A DNA stretch of 64,000 nt from Prosthecobacter sp. (GTDB taxonomy: Bacteria > Verrucomicrobiota > Verrucomicrobiia > Verrucomicrobiales > Verrucomicrobiaceae): positions 1 to 64,000 of the forward strand of contig NZ_JAQSEA010000059.1 in NCBI RefSeq assembly GCF_029946185.1, written 5' to 3'. Numbering within the stretch: position 1 is the stretch's first letter; every line of letters starts with the position of its first letter. The notes beneath the pieces are model-generated. The model had not been told where the DNA came from and made no database searches. It saw nothing but the letters and a program-made list of their open reading frames with translations. Both the position numbers and the translations under genes were made by a program. Below, in pieces: positions 25,388 to 34,200 of this stretch.

Positions 25388-25962
25388 TTCTTCGGCTGCC
25401 GCTGCCTGACGCATTCAAACAAACACACGCCGGTGGCGACAGAGACATTGAGGCATTCCACTTTGCCGCCCATGGGAATCTTGACGAGGAAGTCGCAGTG
25501 CTCACCGGTGAGGCGGCGCATGCCGGGACCCTCAGCACCCATGACGATGCCAATGCCGCCTTTGAGATCGAGATCGTAGAGGCTCTTGGTGGATTCATCA
25601 GCGGTGCCGACGAGCCAGATGCCGAGTTCTTTGAGCTTGGCCATGGCGCGGACGAGATTGGTGACGCGGATGAGCGGGATGTTTTCCGCACCACCACAGG
25701 CCACGCGGACAACAGTCTCCGTGATGGGCGCGGTCTTGTCCTTGGGCATGATCACGGCGCAGACACCTGCGGCATCGGCGGTGCGCAGGCAGGCTCCGAG
25801 ATTGTGCGGGTCCTGAACGCAGTCGAGAATCAGTACGAGAGGGCTTTCTTTGCCTTCGAGAATCGCTGGAATGTCTCCTTCTTCATAGACACGCACGTGG
25901 TTGTCAGCGCGGGAGTGGCGGTTCTGTCGGGCTACGGGTTGTTCGGGACGGTTAGGGCGCAT
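25384..25962 (-). CDS. SpoU/TrmH-family RNA 2'-O-methyltransferase (RlmB-like)
   Basis: This 192-residue SPOUT methyltransferase has the three family motifs: motif 1 [21 protein letters not shown], motif 2 [14 protein letters not shown] and motif 3 [20 protein letters not shown]. RlmB methylates G2251 of 23S rRNA and is usually about 245 residues, with an N-terminal L30-like RNA-binding domain. Here only a short, basic N-terminus ([16 protein letters not shown]) precedes the catalytic domain. Its target may therefore differ or it may need a partner. It is followed by Sir2 with a four-base overlap. Confidence 0.88.
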   Translation of the reverse strand: MRPNRPEQPVARQNRHSRADNHVRVYEEGDIPAILEGKESPLVLILDCVQDPHNLGACLRTADAAGVCAVIMPKDKTAPITETVVRVACGGAENIPLIRVTNLVRAMAKLKELGIWLVGTADESTKSLYDLDLKGGIGIVMGAEGPGMRRLTGEHCDFLVKIPMGGKVECLNVSVATGVCLFECVRQRQPKK

Positions 25963-26054
25963 GTTGTCCCAGACAGTGCGCTGAGAAAGCGATTTGGCAA
26001 AATGATAGAATCACCGGCTTGCAGGCTGTGTGAACTGGCGGGAGGAGTTTGGGC

Positions 26055-26708
26055 ATGAAGACACTCCTCAAGCGCTGGTGGCTGTTCCTCGCCGTTTTGG
26101 CCGTACTGGGGCTTGGCTTTGTATTCGGTTGCGAATGGTGGGTCGCGCGAACGGCAGAGGGTCGTTGCTTTGATGCCGTGGAAGCAGTGCCCGCCGCTCC
26201 TGTGGCGGTGGTGCTGGGCACTGCGGCGCGACTGACTGACGGCAGGGCCAATCTCTTCTTTCTCCCACGCATGGAGGCTGCAGCGGCGCTCTTCAAAGCA
26301 GGGAAGGTGAAGGCACTGATCGTGAGCGGTGACAACGGGACGCAGGGCTACGATGAGCCGACGGACATGAAACGTGTGCTGATGCAGTTGGGCGTACCGA
26401 CGGAGAAGATCGTGTGTGACTATGCCGGATTTCGCACACTGGACTCGGTGGTGCGGGCCAAGGAGGTCTTTGGCCAGCAGCGGGTGATTTTTGTTTCACA
26501 GCGATTTCACAATGCGCGGGCGATCTATCTGGCGCGGGCGTTTGGAATCGAGGCTTACGGCATGGATGCGCAGGATGTGCCCGTGGCACTCTCAGTGAAG
26601 ACGTTTCTGCGGGAGAAACTGGCCTGCGTCAAAGCAGTGCTGGATGTGAATGTGCTCGGCACCCAGCCGAGGTTTCTCGGCGAAAAGGTTTCCATGCCGC
26701 TGGAGTAG
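26055..26708 (+). CDS. SanA/YdcF-like DUF218 membrane protein
   Basis: This 217-residue protein has one N-terminal membrane helix (WWLFLAVLAVLGLGFVFG) and a periplasmic DUF218 domain. The domain shows PVAVVLGTAARLTDGRANLFFLPRM, ALIVSGDNGTQGYDEPTDMKRVLMQLGVP and VIFVSQRFHNARAIYLARAFGI, the SanA pattern. SanA-like proteins affect envelope barrier function in enterobacteria; their reaction is not settled. The start at 26055 is the first ATG; a TTG two codons upstream is possible. It converges with dnaE, stops being one base apart. Confidence 0.88.
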   Translation: MKTLLKRWWLFLAVLAVLGLGFVFGCEWWVARTAEGRCFDAVEAVPAAPVAVVLGTAARLTDGRANLFFLPRMEAAAALFKAGKVKALIVSGDNGTQGYDEPTDMKRVLMQLGVPTEKIVCDYAGFRTLDSVVRAKEVFGQQRVIFVSQRFHNARAIYLARAFGIEAYGMDAQDVPVALSVKTFLREKLACVKAVLDVNVLGTQPRFLGEKVSMPLE

Positions 26709-26709
26709 C

Positions 26710-29700
26710 TCACAACCAGACCGTCAGCGCGCGACGCAGATCGGGACCGGGAGTGACGCGGAAGCTTTCATCAAGCTCGAGCCGGGCTTTGTGGCCGTTT
26801 TGGGAGATTTCGAAGAAAACAGGGAGCGTGCCGGGGTATGCGAGAAGCACCTCTTGAATGCGTTCGAGGTCAGTTTCGTCGTGCTGCTTGGTGTTAAGTC
26901 TCAAGACGTACGGTTTCGGAGGAGCAAGCGGCTTCGGCGGCGGTGGCTCGGAAGGATCGGGGTCACCGGCGTTGCGTGGTTTGGCGGCCTTGGGCTTGAG
27001 CGGCTGCGCGTTGTTCATCGTGACGCGGTTGCCGTCGGTCTTCTGATCTTTGCTGACGCGAATACGCAGATCGAGCACGGCACCATTGGCCAGCACCTCC
27101 TTGAGTTTCTCGTAATCATCACTCCAACACATCATCTCCTGCACCCCGGTGAAATCTTCCACCTTGAAGGTCGCGAACGGTCGGTTGTCCTTCTTGGAGT
27201 AGCGCACTTCGAGCTGGCTGAGGATGCCGGCAATGGAGTGTGAGCTCGCTTTCACCTTGGTATCGATCTCTTCAATGGAGGAGATCTTGATGAACTTGGT
27301 GGAGTCGAAATGCCCCCGATAGCTGTCGAGCGGATGACCGCTGACATAGAATCCGAGGAGCTCTTTTTCGAAGGCGAGCACCTCATCCGTGGTCCAGACG
27401 ATGGAGGGCGCTGCAGCTTCGTTCTTCTTGGATTTGGGCTGCGCGAGATCGAAGTCATCAAAGAGGCCGCCCTGGCCTGCTTTTTTGTCCTTCTGCATTG
27501 ATGCTGCCGAAGCGAGCACCTGCTCGAGCTTGGCGAACATCACGGCGCGCGACTCTTTGGTGAAGTCAAAGGCCCCTGCTTTGACGAGAGACTCCATGAG
27601 CTTCTTATTCACCGCACGGTTGTCGAGCCGTGCTGCAAAATCTTCCAGGCTGAGGAAAAGACCGTTCTTTTCACGCTCAGCGATGGCCGCCTCCATGGCA
27701 CCTTCACCGACGTTTTTGATAGCGCTGAGGCCATAGCGAATGACGTTCGGAAGGTCTTCCTCAGTTTCAAACCGCTCGGGAGCAAACTTGAGGGAGGATT
27801 TGTTGACGTCCGGTGGCAGCACCTTGATGCCCATCTCGAAGCACTCGCTGACGAAGTTGGCAATCTTGTCGGGGTTGCTGATTTCATAGCTGAGCACCGC
27901 CGCCATGAACTCCACGGGATAATTCGCCTTCAGGTAGGCTGTGCGGTACGTCACGATCCCATAGGCAGCGGAGTGTGATTTATTGAAGCCGTATTGCGCG
28001 AATTTTTCGAGCAAGTCGAAGATGGAGTTCGCGAGCTTGGCGTGGATCTCATTCGTCTTGAGGCAGCCTTCGACGAAGATGAGACGCTGGCGGGCCATCT
28101 CGGCGGCGTCCTTCTTACCCATCGCTCGGCGGAGCAAGTCGGCTTGTCCGAGAGAGAATCCGGCGAGCAAGTTTGCCGCCTGCATGACCTGCTCCTGATA
28201 GACCAGAATGCCGTAGGTCTCCTTGGAGATCTTCTCCAGCAGCGGGTGGGGATAGTCCACCTTTTCCTCGCCCTTCTTACGCTTGATGTAGTCTGGAATA
28301 AACTGCATCGGGCCGGGACGATACAGCGCCAGGATAGCGATGATTTCCTCGATAGTGTCGGGACCAAGCTGCTTGCAGGTGTTGACCATCCCACCAGATT
28401 CCATCTGGAAGACGGCGACTGTTTCGCCGCGTTTGATGAGATCAAAGGTCTTGGTGTCATCGAGTGGCGCATCGGCCACTTTGAAGCCGGGAACTCGCTT
28501 GTTGATCCAGTACTCGGCTTCGTGGATCACCGTCAGCGTTTTGAGGCCGAGGAAGTCCATCTTGAGCATGCCCAACTCCGTGAGCGGCTTCATCGCATAC
28601 TGCGAAAGGATGGCGTCTTCCTTGTCTCGCGTGAGGGCGATGAAGTTGTCGAGCCGGCGATCACCAATGACGACACCAGCAGCGTGAACGCCGGTGCCGC
28701 GCGTGAGGCCTTCGAGGAAGGTGGCGTGCCGCCAGAGTTCCTGTGCATTACCGTCGGATTCGAGCTTCGCGGCGAGGTCGGGGTTTTTCTTCACCGCCTC
28801 CTCCAGATCGATGTTCAGCTCATTCGGAATCATCTTCGACAGCGCGTCGCTGTCGCCATAGCTCCAGCCCATCACGCGACCAACGTCGCGGATGACCGAC
28901 TTGGCCCCCATGGTGCCGAAGGTGATGATATGGCAGACGCTGAGGTCGCCGTATTTTTCACGCACGTATTGAATGACCTCCGGACGGCGCGTCTGGCAGA
29001 AGTCGATATCGATATCGGGCGGGCTGACACGCTCAGGATTGAGAAATCGTTCGAACACGAGTTCGAAGCGGAGCGGATCAATGTCCGTGATGCCGAGGCA
29101 GAAGGCTACGAGCGATCCGGCGGCAGAACCACGACCGGGACCGACCGGGATGTCGTGCTTGCGAGCCCAGTTGATGAAGTCCCAGACGATGAGGAAGTAG
29201 CTGGTGAAGTTCTTCTCGCCAAGCAAGGCGAGTTCCACCTCCATGCGCTCGTGCAGGACCGCGTCATTGAGTGCGCGGTCGCGGCCATAGTGGCGTTCGA
29301 GGCCTTCCATGGTCAGCCTGCGCAGGTATTCATTGCGATCCCCGCCATCGGGCATCGGATACTGCGGATAACGGTCGATGCTGGTCGAATCGAGGTGGAT
29401 CTTCAAATCGCAGCGTTCAGCGATTTCGAGAGTGGCATCGCAAGCCTCGGGCACTTCCGAAAAGAGGGCGCGCATTTCTTCGGCGGTCTTGAAATAGACC
29501 TCCGGGGAATAGGTCATGCGGTTCTGATCGTAGATGCTCGCGCCCGTGCCGATGCAGATCATGATGTCGTGAGACTCATGATCGCTGCGGTTGAGGAAGT
29601 GGACGTCGTTGGTGGCGACAGTCTTCAGATCGTACTGCTTGCCCCACTCGATCATCTGCCGGGCGCTCTTGCGCTGGGCCTCCGTGTTGTGGTTCTGGAT

Positions 29701-30228
29701 TTCGAGGTAGAAATTTTCGGGGCCGAAGATGTCGCGGAACTCCAGCAGACTTTTTTCCGCTTCGTCCTTGCGGTCGGTCAGGAGGAACTCGTTGATTTCG
29801 CCGTTGATGCAGCCGCTGAGGCAGATGAGGCCCTTCGCATGCTCACGCAGGGCGTCTTTGTCCACGCGGGGTTTGTACCACTGGCCGTCAAGGTGCCCCT
29901 TGGTGATCAGTTTGGAGAGATTTGCGAAGCCCTCGTTGCTGGAAGCCAGCAGTGTGAGATGCGAGGAACGCTTGCGCCCCGTCACTTCGTTTTTATCCGC
30001 CATGGAGCCTGGAGCCAGGTAGGCCTCACAACCGATGATGCTCTTCACCTTGGCCTTTTTAGCGGCCATGTAGAAGTCGATGGCACCGTAGAGGTTGCCA
30101 TGGTCGGTCATCGCCACGGCAGGCATTTCCAGCTCCTTCACGCGTTTCATGAGCGCATCAATGCGCACAGCGCCGTCTAGCAGCGAGTATTCGGTGTGGA
30201 GATGGAGGTGGACGAAGGAATCTGACAT
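26710..30228 (-). CDS. dnaE: DNA polymerase III alpha subunit
   Basis: This 1172-residue replicative polymerase begins with a PHP domain (HLHLHTEYSLLDGA, AMTDHGNLYGAIDFY). The polymerase core follows, with GPGRGSAAGSLVA at 363-375 and the catalytic aspartates in PPDIDIDF (405, 407, 409). A helix-hairpin-helix and an OB domain follow (SIAGILSQLEVRYSKKDNRPFATFKVEDF). It copies both strands in bacteria with a single DnaE and makes up the polymerase III core. A plus-strand frame of 728 residues lying inside it is a GC-driven shadow. A hairpin (30231-30253) lies just upstream of the start. Confidence 0.96.
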   Translation of the reverse strand: MSDSFVHLHLHTEYSLLDGAVRIDALMKRVKELEMPAVAMTDHGNLYGAIDFYMAAKKAKVKSIIGCEAYLAPGSMADKNEVTGRKRSSHLTLLASSNEGFANLSKLITKGHLDGQWYKPRVDKDALREHAKGLICLSGCINGEINEFLLTDRKDEAEKSLLEFRDIFGPENFYLEIQNHNTEAQRKSARQMIEWGKQYDLKTVATNDVHFLNRSDHESHDIMICIGTGASIYDQNRMTYSPEVYFKTAEEMRALFSEVPEACDATLEIAERCDLKIHLDSTSIDRYPQYPMPDGGDRNEYLRRLTMEGLERHYGRDRALNDAVLHERMEVELALLGEKNFTSYFLIVWDFINWARKHDIPVGPGRGSAAGSLVAFCLGITDIDPLRFELVFERFLNPERVSPPDIDIDFCQTRRPEVIQYVREKYGDLSVCHIITFGTMGAKSVIRDVGRVMGWSYGDSDALSKMIPNELNIDLEEAVKKNPDLAAKLESDGNAQELWRHATFLEGLTRGTGVHAAGVVIGDRRLDNFIALTRDKEDAILSQYAMKPLTELGMLKMDFLGLKTLTVIHEAEYWINKRVPGFKVADAPLDDTKTFDLIKRGETVAVFQMESGGMVNTCKQLGPDTIEEIIAILALYRPGPMQFIPDYIKRKKGEEKVDYPHPLLEKISKETYGILVYQEQVMQAANLLAGFSLGQADLLRRAMGKKDAAEMARQRLIFVEGCLKTNEIHAKLANSIFDLLEKFAQYGFNKSHSAAYGIVTYRTAYLKANYPVEFMAAVLSYEISNPDKIANFVSECFEMGIKVLPPDVNKSSLKFAPERFETEEDLPNVIRYGLSAIKNVGEGAMEAAIAEREKNGLFLSLEDFAARLDNRAVNKKLMESLVKAGAFDFTKESRAVMFAKLEQVLASAASMQKDKKAGQGGLFDDFDLAQPKSKKNEAAAPSIVWTTDEVLAFEKELLGFYVSGHPLDSYRGHFDSTKFIKISSIEEIDTKVKASSHSIAGILSQLEVRYSKKDNRPFATFKVEDFTGVQEMMCWSDDYEKLKEVLANGAVLDLRIRVSKDQKTDGNRVTMNNAQPLKPKAAKPRNAGDPDPSEPPPPKPLAPPKPYVLRLNTKQHDETDLERIQEVLLAYPGTLPVFFEISQNGHKARLELDESFRVTPGPDLRRALTVWL

Positions 30229-30281
30229 GCGCGGGGTACAGGATTAACCCCGCTTGGAAGGGATGAACAAGAGGTAGTTGT

Positions 30282-31016
30282 TCACATTTTTCCAGCACCC
30301 GGTTTGCGATGGGCACGGTGATGGTGGCGGTAATGGCTGAGCAGCAGCCAGCCGGTGATGATCACGATACAAGTCACGGAAATTGTGATAATCAGATAGA
30401 TGTTGTTGGCCTTGGATGCCGGAGTGTCCTCTGGCGCGACTGCTGCTGCGACCAGTTTGAGTTGAAATGGCCGGCTGGTCTCTCCAGGGAACACGACTTG
30501 GGGACGAAGCTCGGTCTTTCCCGCCTGAGAATGCAGCAGGATCAGGCTGGTGTTGGCTTCCTTGGCAAAATCGATCTGAAAGGTGGCGGAAACCGCCGGA
30601 AGCTGGCCGCTGGCCGTGCCAAGCAGGTGCACCTCCTGAGTGTCCGCAGTCAGCGGGGTGTTGTCGGCACCGTCCATGGCCTGAATTTTGCAGGCTGGCA
30701 GGCTGGCCTTTTTTCCATCGACCAGCAGCCCGAGCGAACTGGCGAGGTATTGCTGGGCTTTTTCATGGGTCGCCGCCACCTGCTCGGGCGTCTGCTCCAG
30801 ATACCAGGAGCCAGGGACCGGCGGCAGCGAGGTGGGGTCAGTGGCCAAAAAGGTGCGGGGATCGACATTGATGCGCAGCGTGTAGCCACCAGCGGAGTCG
30901 AATTCCGCCTCGATCGTCATATTCGGCACCACATGGGCACGGGCGATGCTGGCGACAGCCAAAAAAACCAAGACGACGACGCCTAAGCGCGGCCTGCTTA
31001 AAAACCTCTGCATCAT
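30282..31016 (-). CDS. Hypothetical exported, C-terminally anchored membrane protein
   Basis: This ~244-residue protein has a signal peptide (FLSRPRLGVVVLVFLAVASIARA). The extracytoplasmic part is strand-rich (VVPNMTIEAEFDSAGGYTLRINVDPR) with two cysteines at most. Near the end is one hydrophobic helix (IYLIITISVTCIVIITGWLLL) and a His/Lys-rich tail (HYRHHHRAHRKP), likely cytoplasmic. The layout suggests a periplasmic domain held by a C-terminal anchor, as in some surface-assembly or lipid-trafficking proteins, but I recognise no family. It sits upstream of dnaE on the same strand and is divergent from the FHA-cyclase gene. Confidence 0.7.
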   Translation of the reverse strand: MMQRFLSRPRLGVVVLVFLAVASIARAHVVPNMTIEAEFDSAGGYTLRINVDPRTFLATDPTSLPPVPGSWYLEQTPEQVAATHEKAQQYLASSLGLLVDGKKASLPACKIQAMDGADNTPLTADTQEVHLLGTASGQLPAVSATFQIDFAKEANTSLILLHSQAGKTELRPQVVFPGETSRPFQLKLVAAAVAPEDTPASKANNIYLIITISVTCIVIITGWLLLSHYRHHHRAHRKPGAGKM

Positions 31017-31216
31017 AGCGCATGGTGGAGATGCCTGCGGCAATGGCAAATATATCGTCACGCCCAGCATTAAACCGCGCAGAATGGAGGAGTGGATTTC
31101 CCAGATGGCACAAGGCTTTCGAAAGAACCTGCGAAAAACCTTGTAGCAAGAAGATGACCGCGCTTGACTTGCGGCGTGTAAATTGCTTCAAAAGAGCATT
31201 CCTTTATAACAACCAC

Positions 31217-32143
31217 ATGGGCGCCACACTCAAATCACTGGAGAAAGAACTCGAGATTACTCTCGAGGACTTCAATCTGGTTGGACGCAGTCCGGATGCC
31301 AGCATCCGGCTGGTGGACGGTGGTGTGTCGCGTCAGCATGCCACGATCCGGCGTGACGGGCAGTTGTTCTGGGTATCCGACCTTGGCAGCGCGAATGGCA
31401 GTTTCGTCAACGATGTGGCCGTGACCACGGCGCGGGCGCTGCGGCATGGTGATCGCGTGCAGTTTGGCACCAGCACCTTTGTTTTTGACAGCCAGGACGA
31501 AGAACGCCCCCCGAGCGAGTCTGGCAACGTCAGCACGCAATCGCTCCACACCATCGCATTGCCGGTCAAGACGGTGAGGGCCACCCTGCTCGTTGGCGAC
31601 TTGCGCAATTTCACCACCATTTCCTCCCAGCTCAGCGCTGAGGAAGTGGCCGCCATGCTGCGTGAGTGGTATGCGCAGTGCGAAAAAGTTCTGAAATCCC
31701 GCGATGCCATCATCGACAAGTTCATTGGCGACGGCGTCTTTGCCTACTGGCCGGGAGATGACATCTCCTCGCGGGTGAAGGCCACGGAGGCCGCCAAAAT
31801 TCTCAGCAGTCCTGAATCCAATGAATCCCCCAAGCGCAAATGGCTGAAGGAAAACATGAACTTGGAAGTTCATTGCCACATCGGCCTGAACATTGGTGAT
31901 GTCGCGCTGGGTGCCATGGGCCGTGGAGTGAACACCGCCGTGGGCGAAGCCGTGAACGTGACCTTCCGCATCGAAAGCCTGACCCGCAAGCTACAGGTGC
32001 CTGTGCTGGCGGGTGCACCGTTTCTCAAAGGCTGGGAAGAAGGTCTGCTGCAATACCAAAACGCCGGAGTTCATCCGGTGAAGGGCCAGCCTGATCCTGT
32101 CGAAGTCTATTCGCTGATCGACGTGCCGACGATGTCGTTTTAG
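31217..32143 (+). CDS. FHA domain plus class III adenylate/guanylate cyclase
   Basis: This 308-residue protein joins an N-terminal FHA phosphothreonine-binding domain (~10-95: LVGRSPDASIRLVDGGVSRQHA, DLGSANGSFVND, LRHGDRVQFG) to a class III cyclase domain (~120-300). Metal-binding aspartates lie in LVGDLRNFTTI and KFIGDGVFAYW. The lysine of IDKFIGD suggests ATP rather than GTP. The transition-state region reads VGEAVNVTFRIESL, with the needed Asn and Arg. It would make cAMP in response to a phosphorylated partner. The start at 31217 removes an upstream non-coding-like extension. A REPIN-like pair of palindromes begins 10 bases after the stop. Confidence 0.92.
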   Translation: MGATLKSLEKELEITLEDFNLVGRSPDASIRLVDGGVSRQHATIRRDGQLFWVSDLGSANGSFVNDVAVTTARALRHGDRVQFGTSTFVFDSQDEERPPSESGNVSTQSLHTIALPVKTVRATLLVGDLRNFTTISSQLSAEEVAAMLREWYAQCEKVLKSRDAIIDKFIGDGVFAYWPGDDISSRVKATEAAKILSSPESNESPKRKWLKENMNLEVHCHIGLNIGDVALGAMGRGVNTAVGEAVNVTFRIESLTRKLQVPVLAGAPFLKGWEEGLLQYQNAGVHPVKGQPDPVEVYSLIDVPTMSF

Positions 32144-32153
32144 GAGGCCGTAC

Positions 32154-32184
32154 AGTAGCCATCTCGCTCCCGCGAGATGAGCCC
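32154..32184 (+). repeat. REP-like palindrome, copy 1
   Basis: AGTAGCC is followed by the perfect stem ATCTCGC/GCGAGAT with a four-base loop. It pairs in inverted orientation with copy 2 at 32241-32275 and shares its AGTAGCC lead and stem pattern with the lone copy at 59812-59848. Confidence 0.7.
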
Positions 32185-32240
32185 ACAGCTCCCGGTGCCT
32201 GCCACGTTTTCAATGACTCGAAAGCGATCTGCCTCATAGC

Positions 32241-32275
32241 GCGCGCAGCTCCTCTCGCGGATTGAGAGGGCTACT
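32241..32275 (-). repeat. REP-like palindrome, copy 2 (inverted)
   Basis: Read on the minus strand it gives AAGTAGCCCTCTC, four bases, CGCGAGAGGAG then CTGCGCGC. The first part contains the stop codon of the GNAT gene. With copy 1 it makes a REPIN-like inverted pair about 120 bases across, filling the gap between the FHA-cyclase and GNAT genes. Confidence 0.7.
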
Positions 32276-32783
32276 TTGCTTCGCCGTCCAGCAGACGCTG
32301 CATGTCCTCACGCGTCATGCGGTAGAGCAGCCATTCGCTCATTCGTTTGGCACCGATGCGCTGCTCATACACCTGTTGCGCATTCACATTCCAGTCCAGC
32401 GCCGTCCATTCCACACGGCCACAGCCGCGCTCATGCGCGAGGCTCACCACCTTTTTGAGCAAGGCGCCGCCTACACCACCCTTGCGCCGCTCTGGCAGCA
32501 CAAACAAGTCTTCGAGGTACAAGGTCGGCAGCGCGAGAAAACTCGAATACGTCTCCACCAGGATCATGTAGCCACAGGGATCGGGGTCCTCGTTCACAAA
32601 TGCCAGCCAGACCTCGATGCGTGGCTGTGCGCCAAGAGCATCCTCCACCAGGCGTACCTGCGCGTCTGCATCGGGTGGTGGCAGCTTCTCAAACACTGCC
32701 AGGGCTATGACCAACTGGCAAAACGCCGCTGCATGCTCACGCGTCAGCGGACGCAGCTCGATTTGCAGCGCCGCCTCATGCAT
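32271..32783 (-). CDS. GNAT-family N-acetyltransferase
   Basis: This 170-residue enzyme has the GNAT core: LYLEDLFVLPERRKGGVGGALLKKVV carries the acetyl-CoA R/Q-x-x-G-x-G/A loop, and GCGRVEWTALDWNVNAQQVYEQRIGAK is the C-terminal block. This last phrase resembles spermidine/diamine acetyltransferases (WNxxAxxfYxxlGa). Starting at 32783 it overlaps the miaB stop by eight bases, so it is co-transcribed. Substrate is not resolved; polyamines are possible from the C-terminal motif. Its stop lies within a REP-like palindrome. Confidence 0.9.
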   Translation of the reverse strand: MHEAALQIELRPLTREHAAAFCQLVIALAVFEKLPPPDADAQVRLVEDALGAQPRIEVWLAFVNEDPDPCGYMILVETYSSFLALPTLYLEDLFVLPERRKGGVGGALLKKVVSLAHERGCGRVEWTALDWNVNAQQVYEQRIGAKRMSEWLLYRMTREDMQRLLDGEAK

Positions 32784-34134
32784 GGAGCACAGGATCGCCA
32801 AACAAGGTGAAGTGTCCCGCCTCAGCGACACGCACTTTGAATATCTCGCCGGTGTGACGCTCGGGGTTGCCGTCGAAGACCACGATGCGGTTTGAACCCG
32901 TGCGTCCGGTGAGGCGCTGGTCGTTCGTCTTGCTCGGTCCTTCGCAGAGGATTTCGACCTCTTTGCCGACGAGCTTGTCATACATCGGCAGTGCGATGCG
33001 GTTCACCAGCCCCAGCAAATCCTGATTTCGCTCTTCCTTGACGCGTTCAGGCACCTGAATGGCCTCATCCATTTCCGCTGCGGGCGTGCCCCGGCGTTTG
33101 GAGTAACGAAACACGAAGGCATTGTCGAAACCGATGTTTTCAAACATCTGCCGCGTTTCCAGGTAGTTCTCCTCTGTCTCGCCGGGGAAACCCACAATCA
33201 CATCTGTCGTCACTGCGATGTCAGGCCGCGCCGTGCGAATGCGTTCGACCAGCTCCGTAAACTTCGCCGCCGTGTAAGGCCGGTGCATGCGTTTCAAGAT
33301 GGCATCGCTGCCGCTTTGCACCGGCAGATGCACATGCTCGGCGAGTTTCGGCAGATAGGTGAAGGCTTCGATGAGATCCTTCTTGTAGCCAATCGGATGC
33401 GGGCTCGTGAAGCGGATGCGTTTGATACCCGGCACCTCATGCACGGCTTCCAACAACTGCACAAAGGGGCTCTTGCCATCAACCGCCGGGAATTCATGCC
33501 TGCCGTAGAGATTCACGATCTGACCCAGCAGGGTGACTTCTTTTACACCGCGATCGGCAAGACGTTTCACCTCTTCGACAATGTCTGCGATGGGCCGACC
33601 ACGCTCGCCGCCGCGAGTGTAGGGCACGATGCAGAAGGTGCACTTCATGTTGCAGCCCTGCATGATGCTCACAAAGGCGCTGGCCTGCTTCTCCTTCAGC
33701 GTGTGGTCACGGATCGTGTTCTGCGAGGCCGCTTCCTCCTCCACATCGACGATGGAAAAACGCTCATCGTCCATCTGCTTCGCCTCTTTGGCACGGATGA
33801 TCTCATCCACGTAGTCCACCACGCGATGGTACTTCTGCGTTCCGACGACGAGATCCACGTTCGCCTTGTTCACCAGTTCACTGCCACGGCTCTGCGCCAT
33901 GCAGCCCATGAACCCAGTGACCAGCGGCGTGCGCCGCCGCCGCACCATGCCCATCTTTCCCAGGGCTTTCTGCTCCGCCTGATCGCGCACGGAGCAGGTG
34001 TTGATCAGCACCACGTCCGCGTCTTCATCACGCGCCGTCATGGTGTAGCCGCGCTCGACGAACATCTGCGACACTTGCTCGGTGTCGCGCTCGTTCATCT
34101 GGCAACCGTAGGTTTTGATGTGTACAAGGGGCAT
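32776..34134 (-). CDS. miaB: tRNA-2-methylthio-N6-dimethylallyladenosine synthase MiaB
   Basis: This 452-residue radical-SAM methylthiotransferase has the three Cys of the auxiliary cluster (KTYGCQMNERD, NTCSVRDQAEQK, GFMGCMAQSRG), the SAM-cluster motif MKCTFCIVP (CxxxCxxC with GCNMKC) and a C-terminal TRAM domain (MYDKLVGKEVEILCEGPSK). It adds 2-methylthio to i6A37 of tRNAs reading UNN codons. The start at 34134 (MPLVHIKTYGC) matches the family; the frame extends eleven residues upstream. GNAT follows with an eight-base overlap. Confidence 0.95.
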   Translation of the reverse strand: MPLVHIKTYGCQMNERDTEQVSQMFVERGYTMTARDEDADVVLINTCSVRDQAEQKALGKMGMVRRRRTPLVTGFMGCMAQSRGSELVNKANVDLVVGTQKYHRVVDYVDEIIRAKEAKQMDDERFSIVDVEEEAASQNTIRDHTLKEKQASAFVSIMQGCNMKCTFCIVPYTRGGERGRPIADIVEEVKRLADRGVKEVTLLGQIVNLYGRHEFPAVDGKSPFVQLLEAVHEVPGIKRIRFTSPHPIGYKKDLIEAFTYLPKLAEHVHLPVQSGSDAILKRMHRPYTAAKFTELVERIRTARPDIAVTTDVIVGFPGETEENYLETRQMFENIGFDNAFVFRYSKRRGTPAAEMDEAIQVPERVKEERNQDLLGLVNRIALPMYDKLVGKEVEILCEGPSKTNDQRLTGRTGSNRIVVFDGNPERHTGEIFKVRVAEAGHFTLFGDPVLHA

Positions 34135-34200
34135 TGGGGGGTGGGGATCATACCCACACCCGCCCAAAACACAACCCTGAGGCGCTTGGCCCCGTCCGGG

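Noticed and set aside
27994-30180. Long open frame on the plus strand (about 728 residues)
   Set aside because: It lies antisense to dnaE, has no recognisable domain and follows from the high GC third positions of dnaE.
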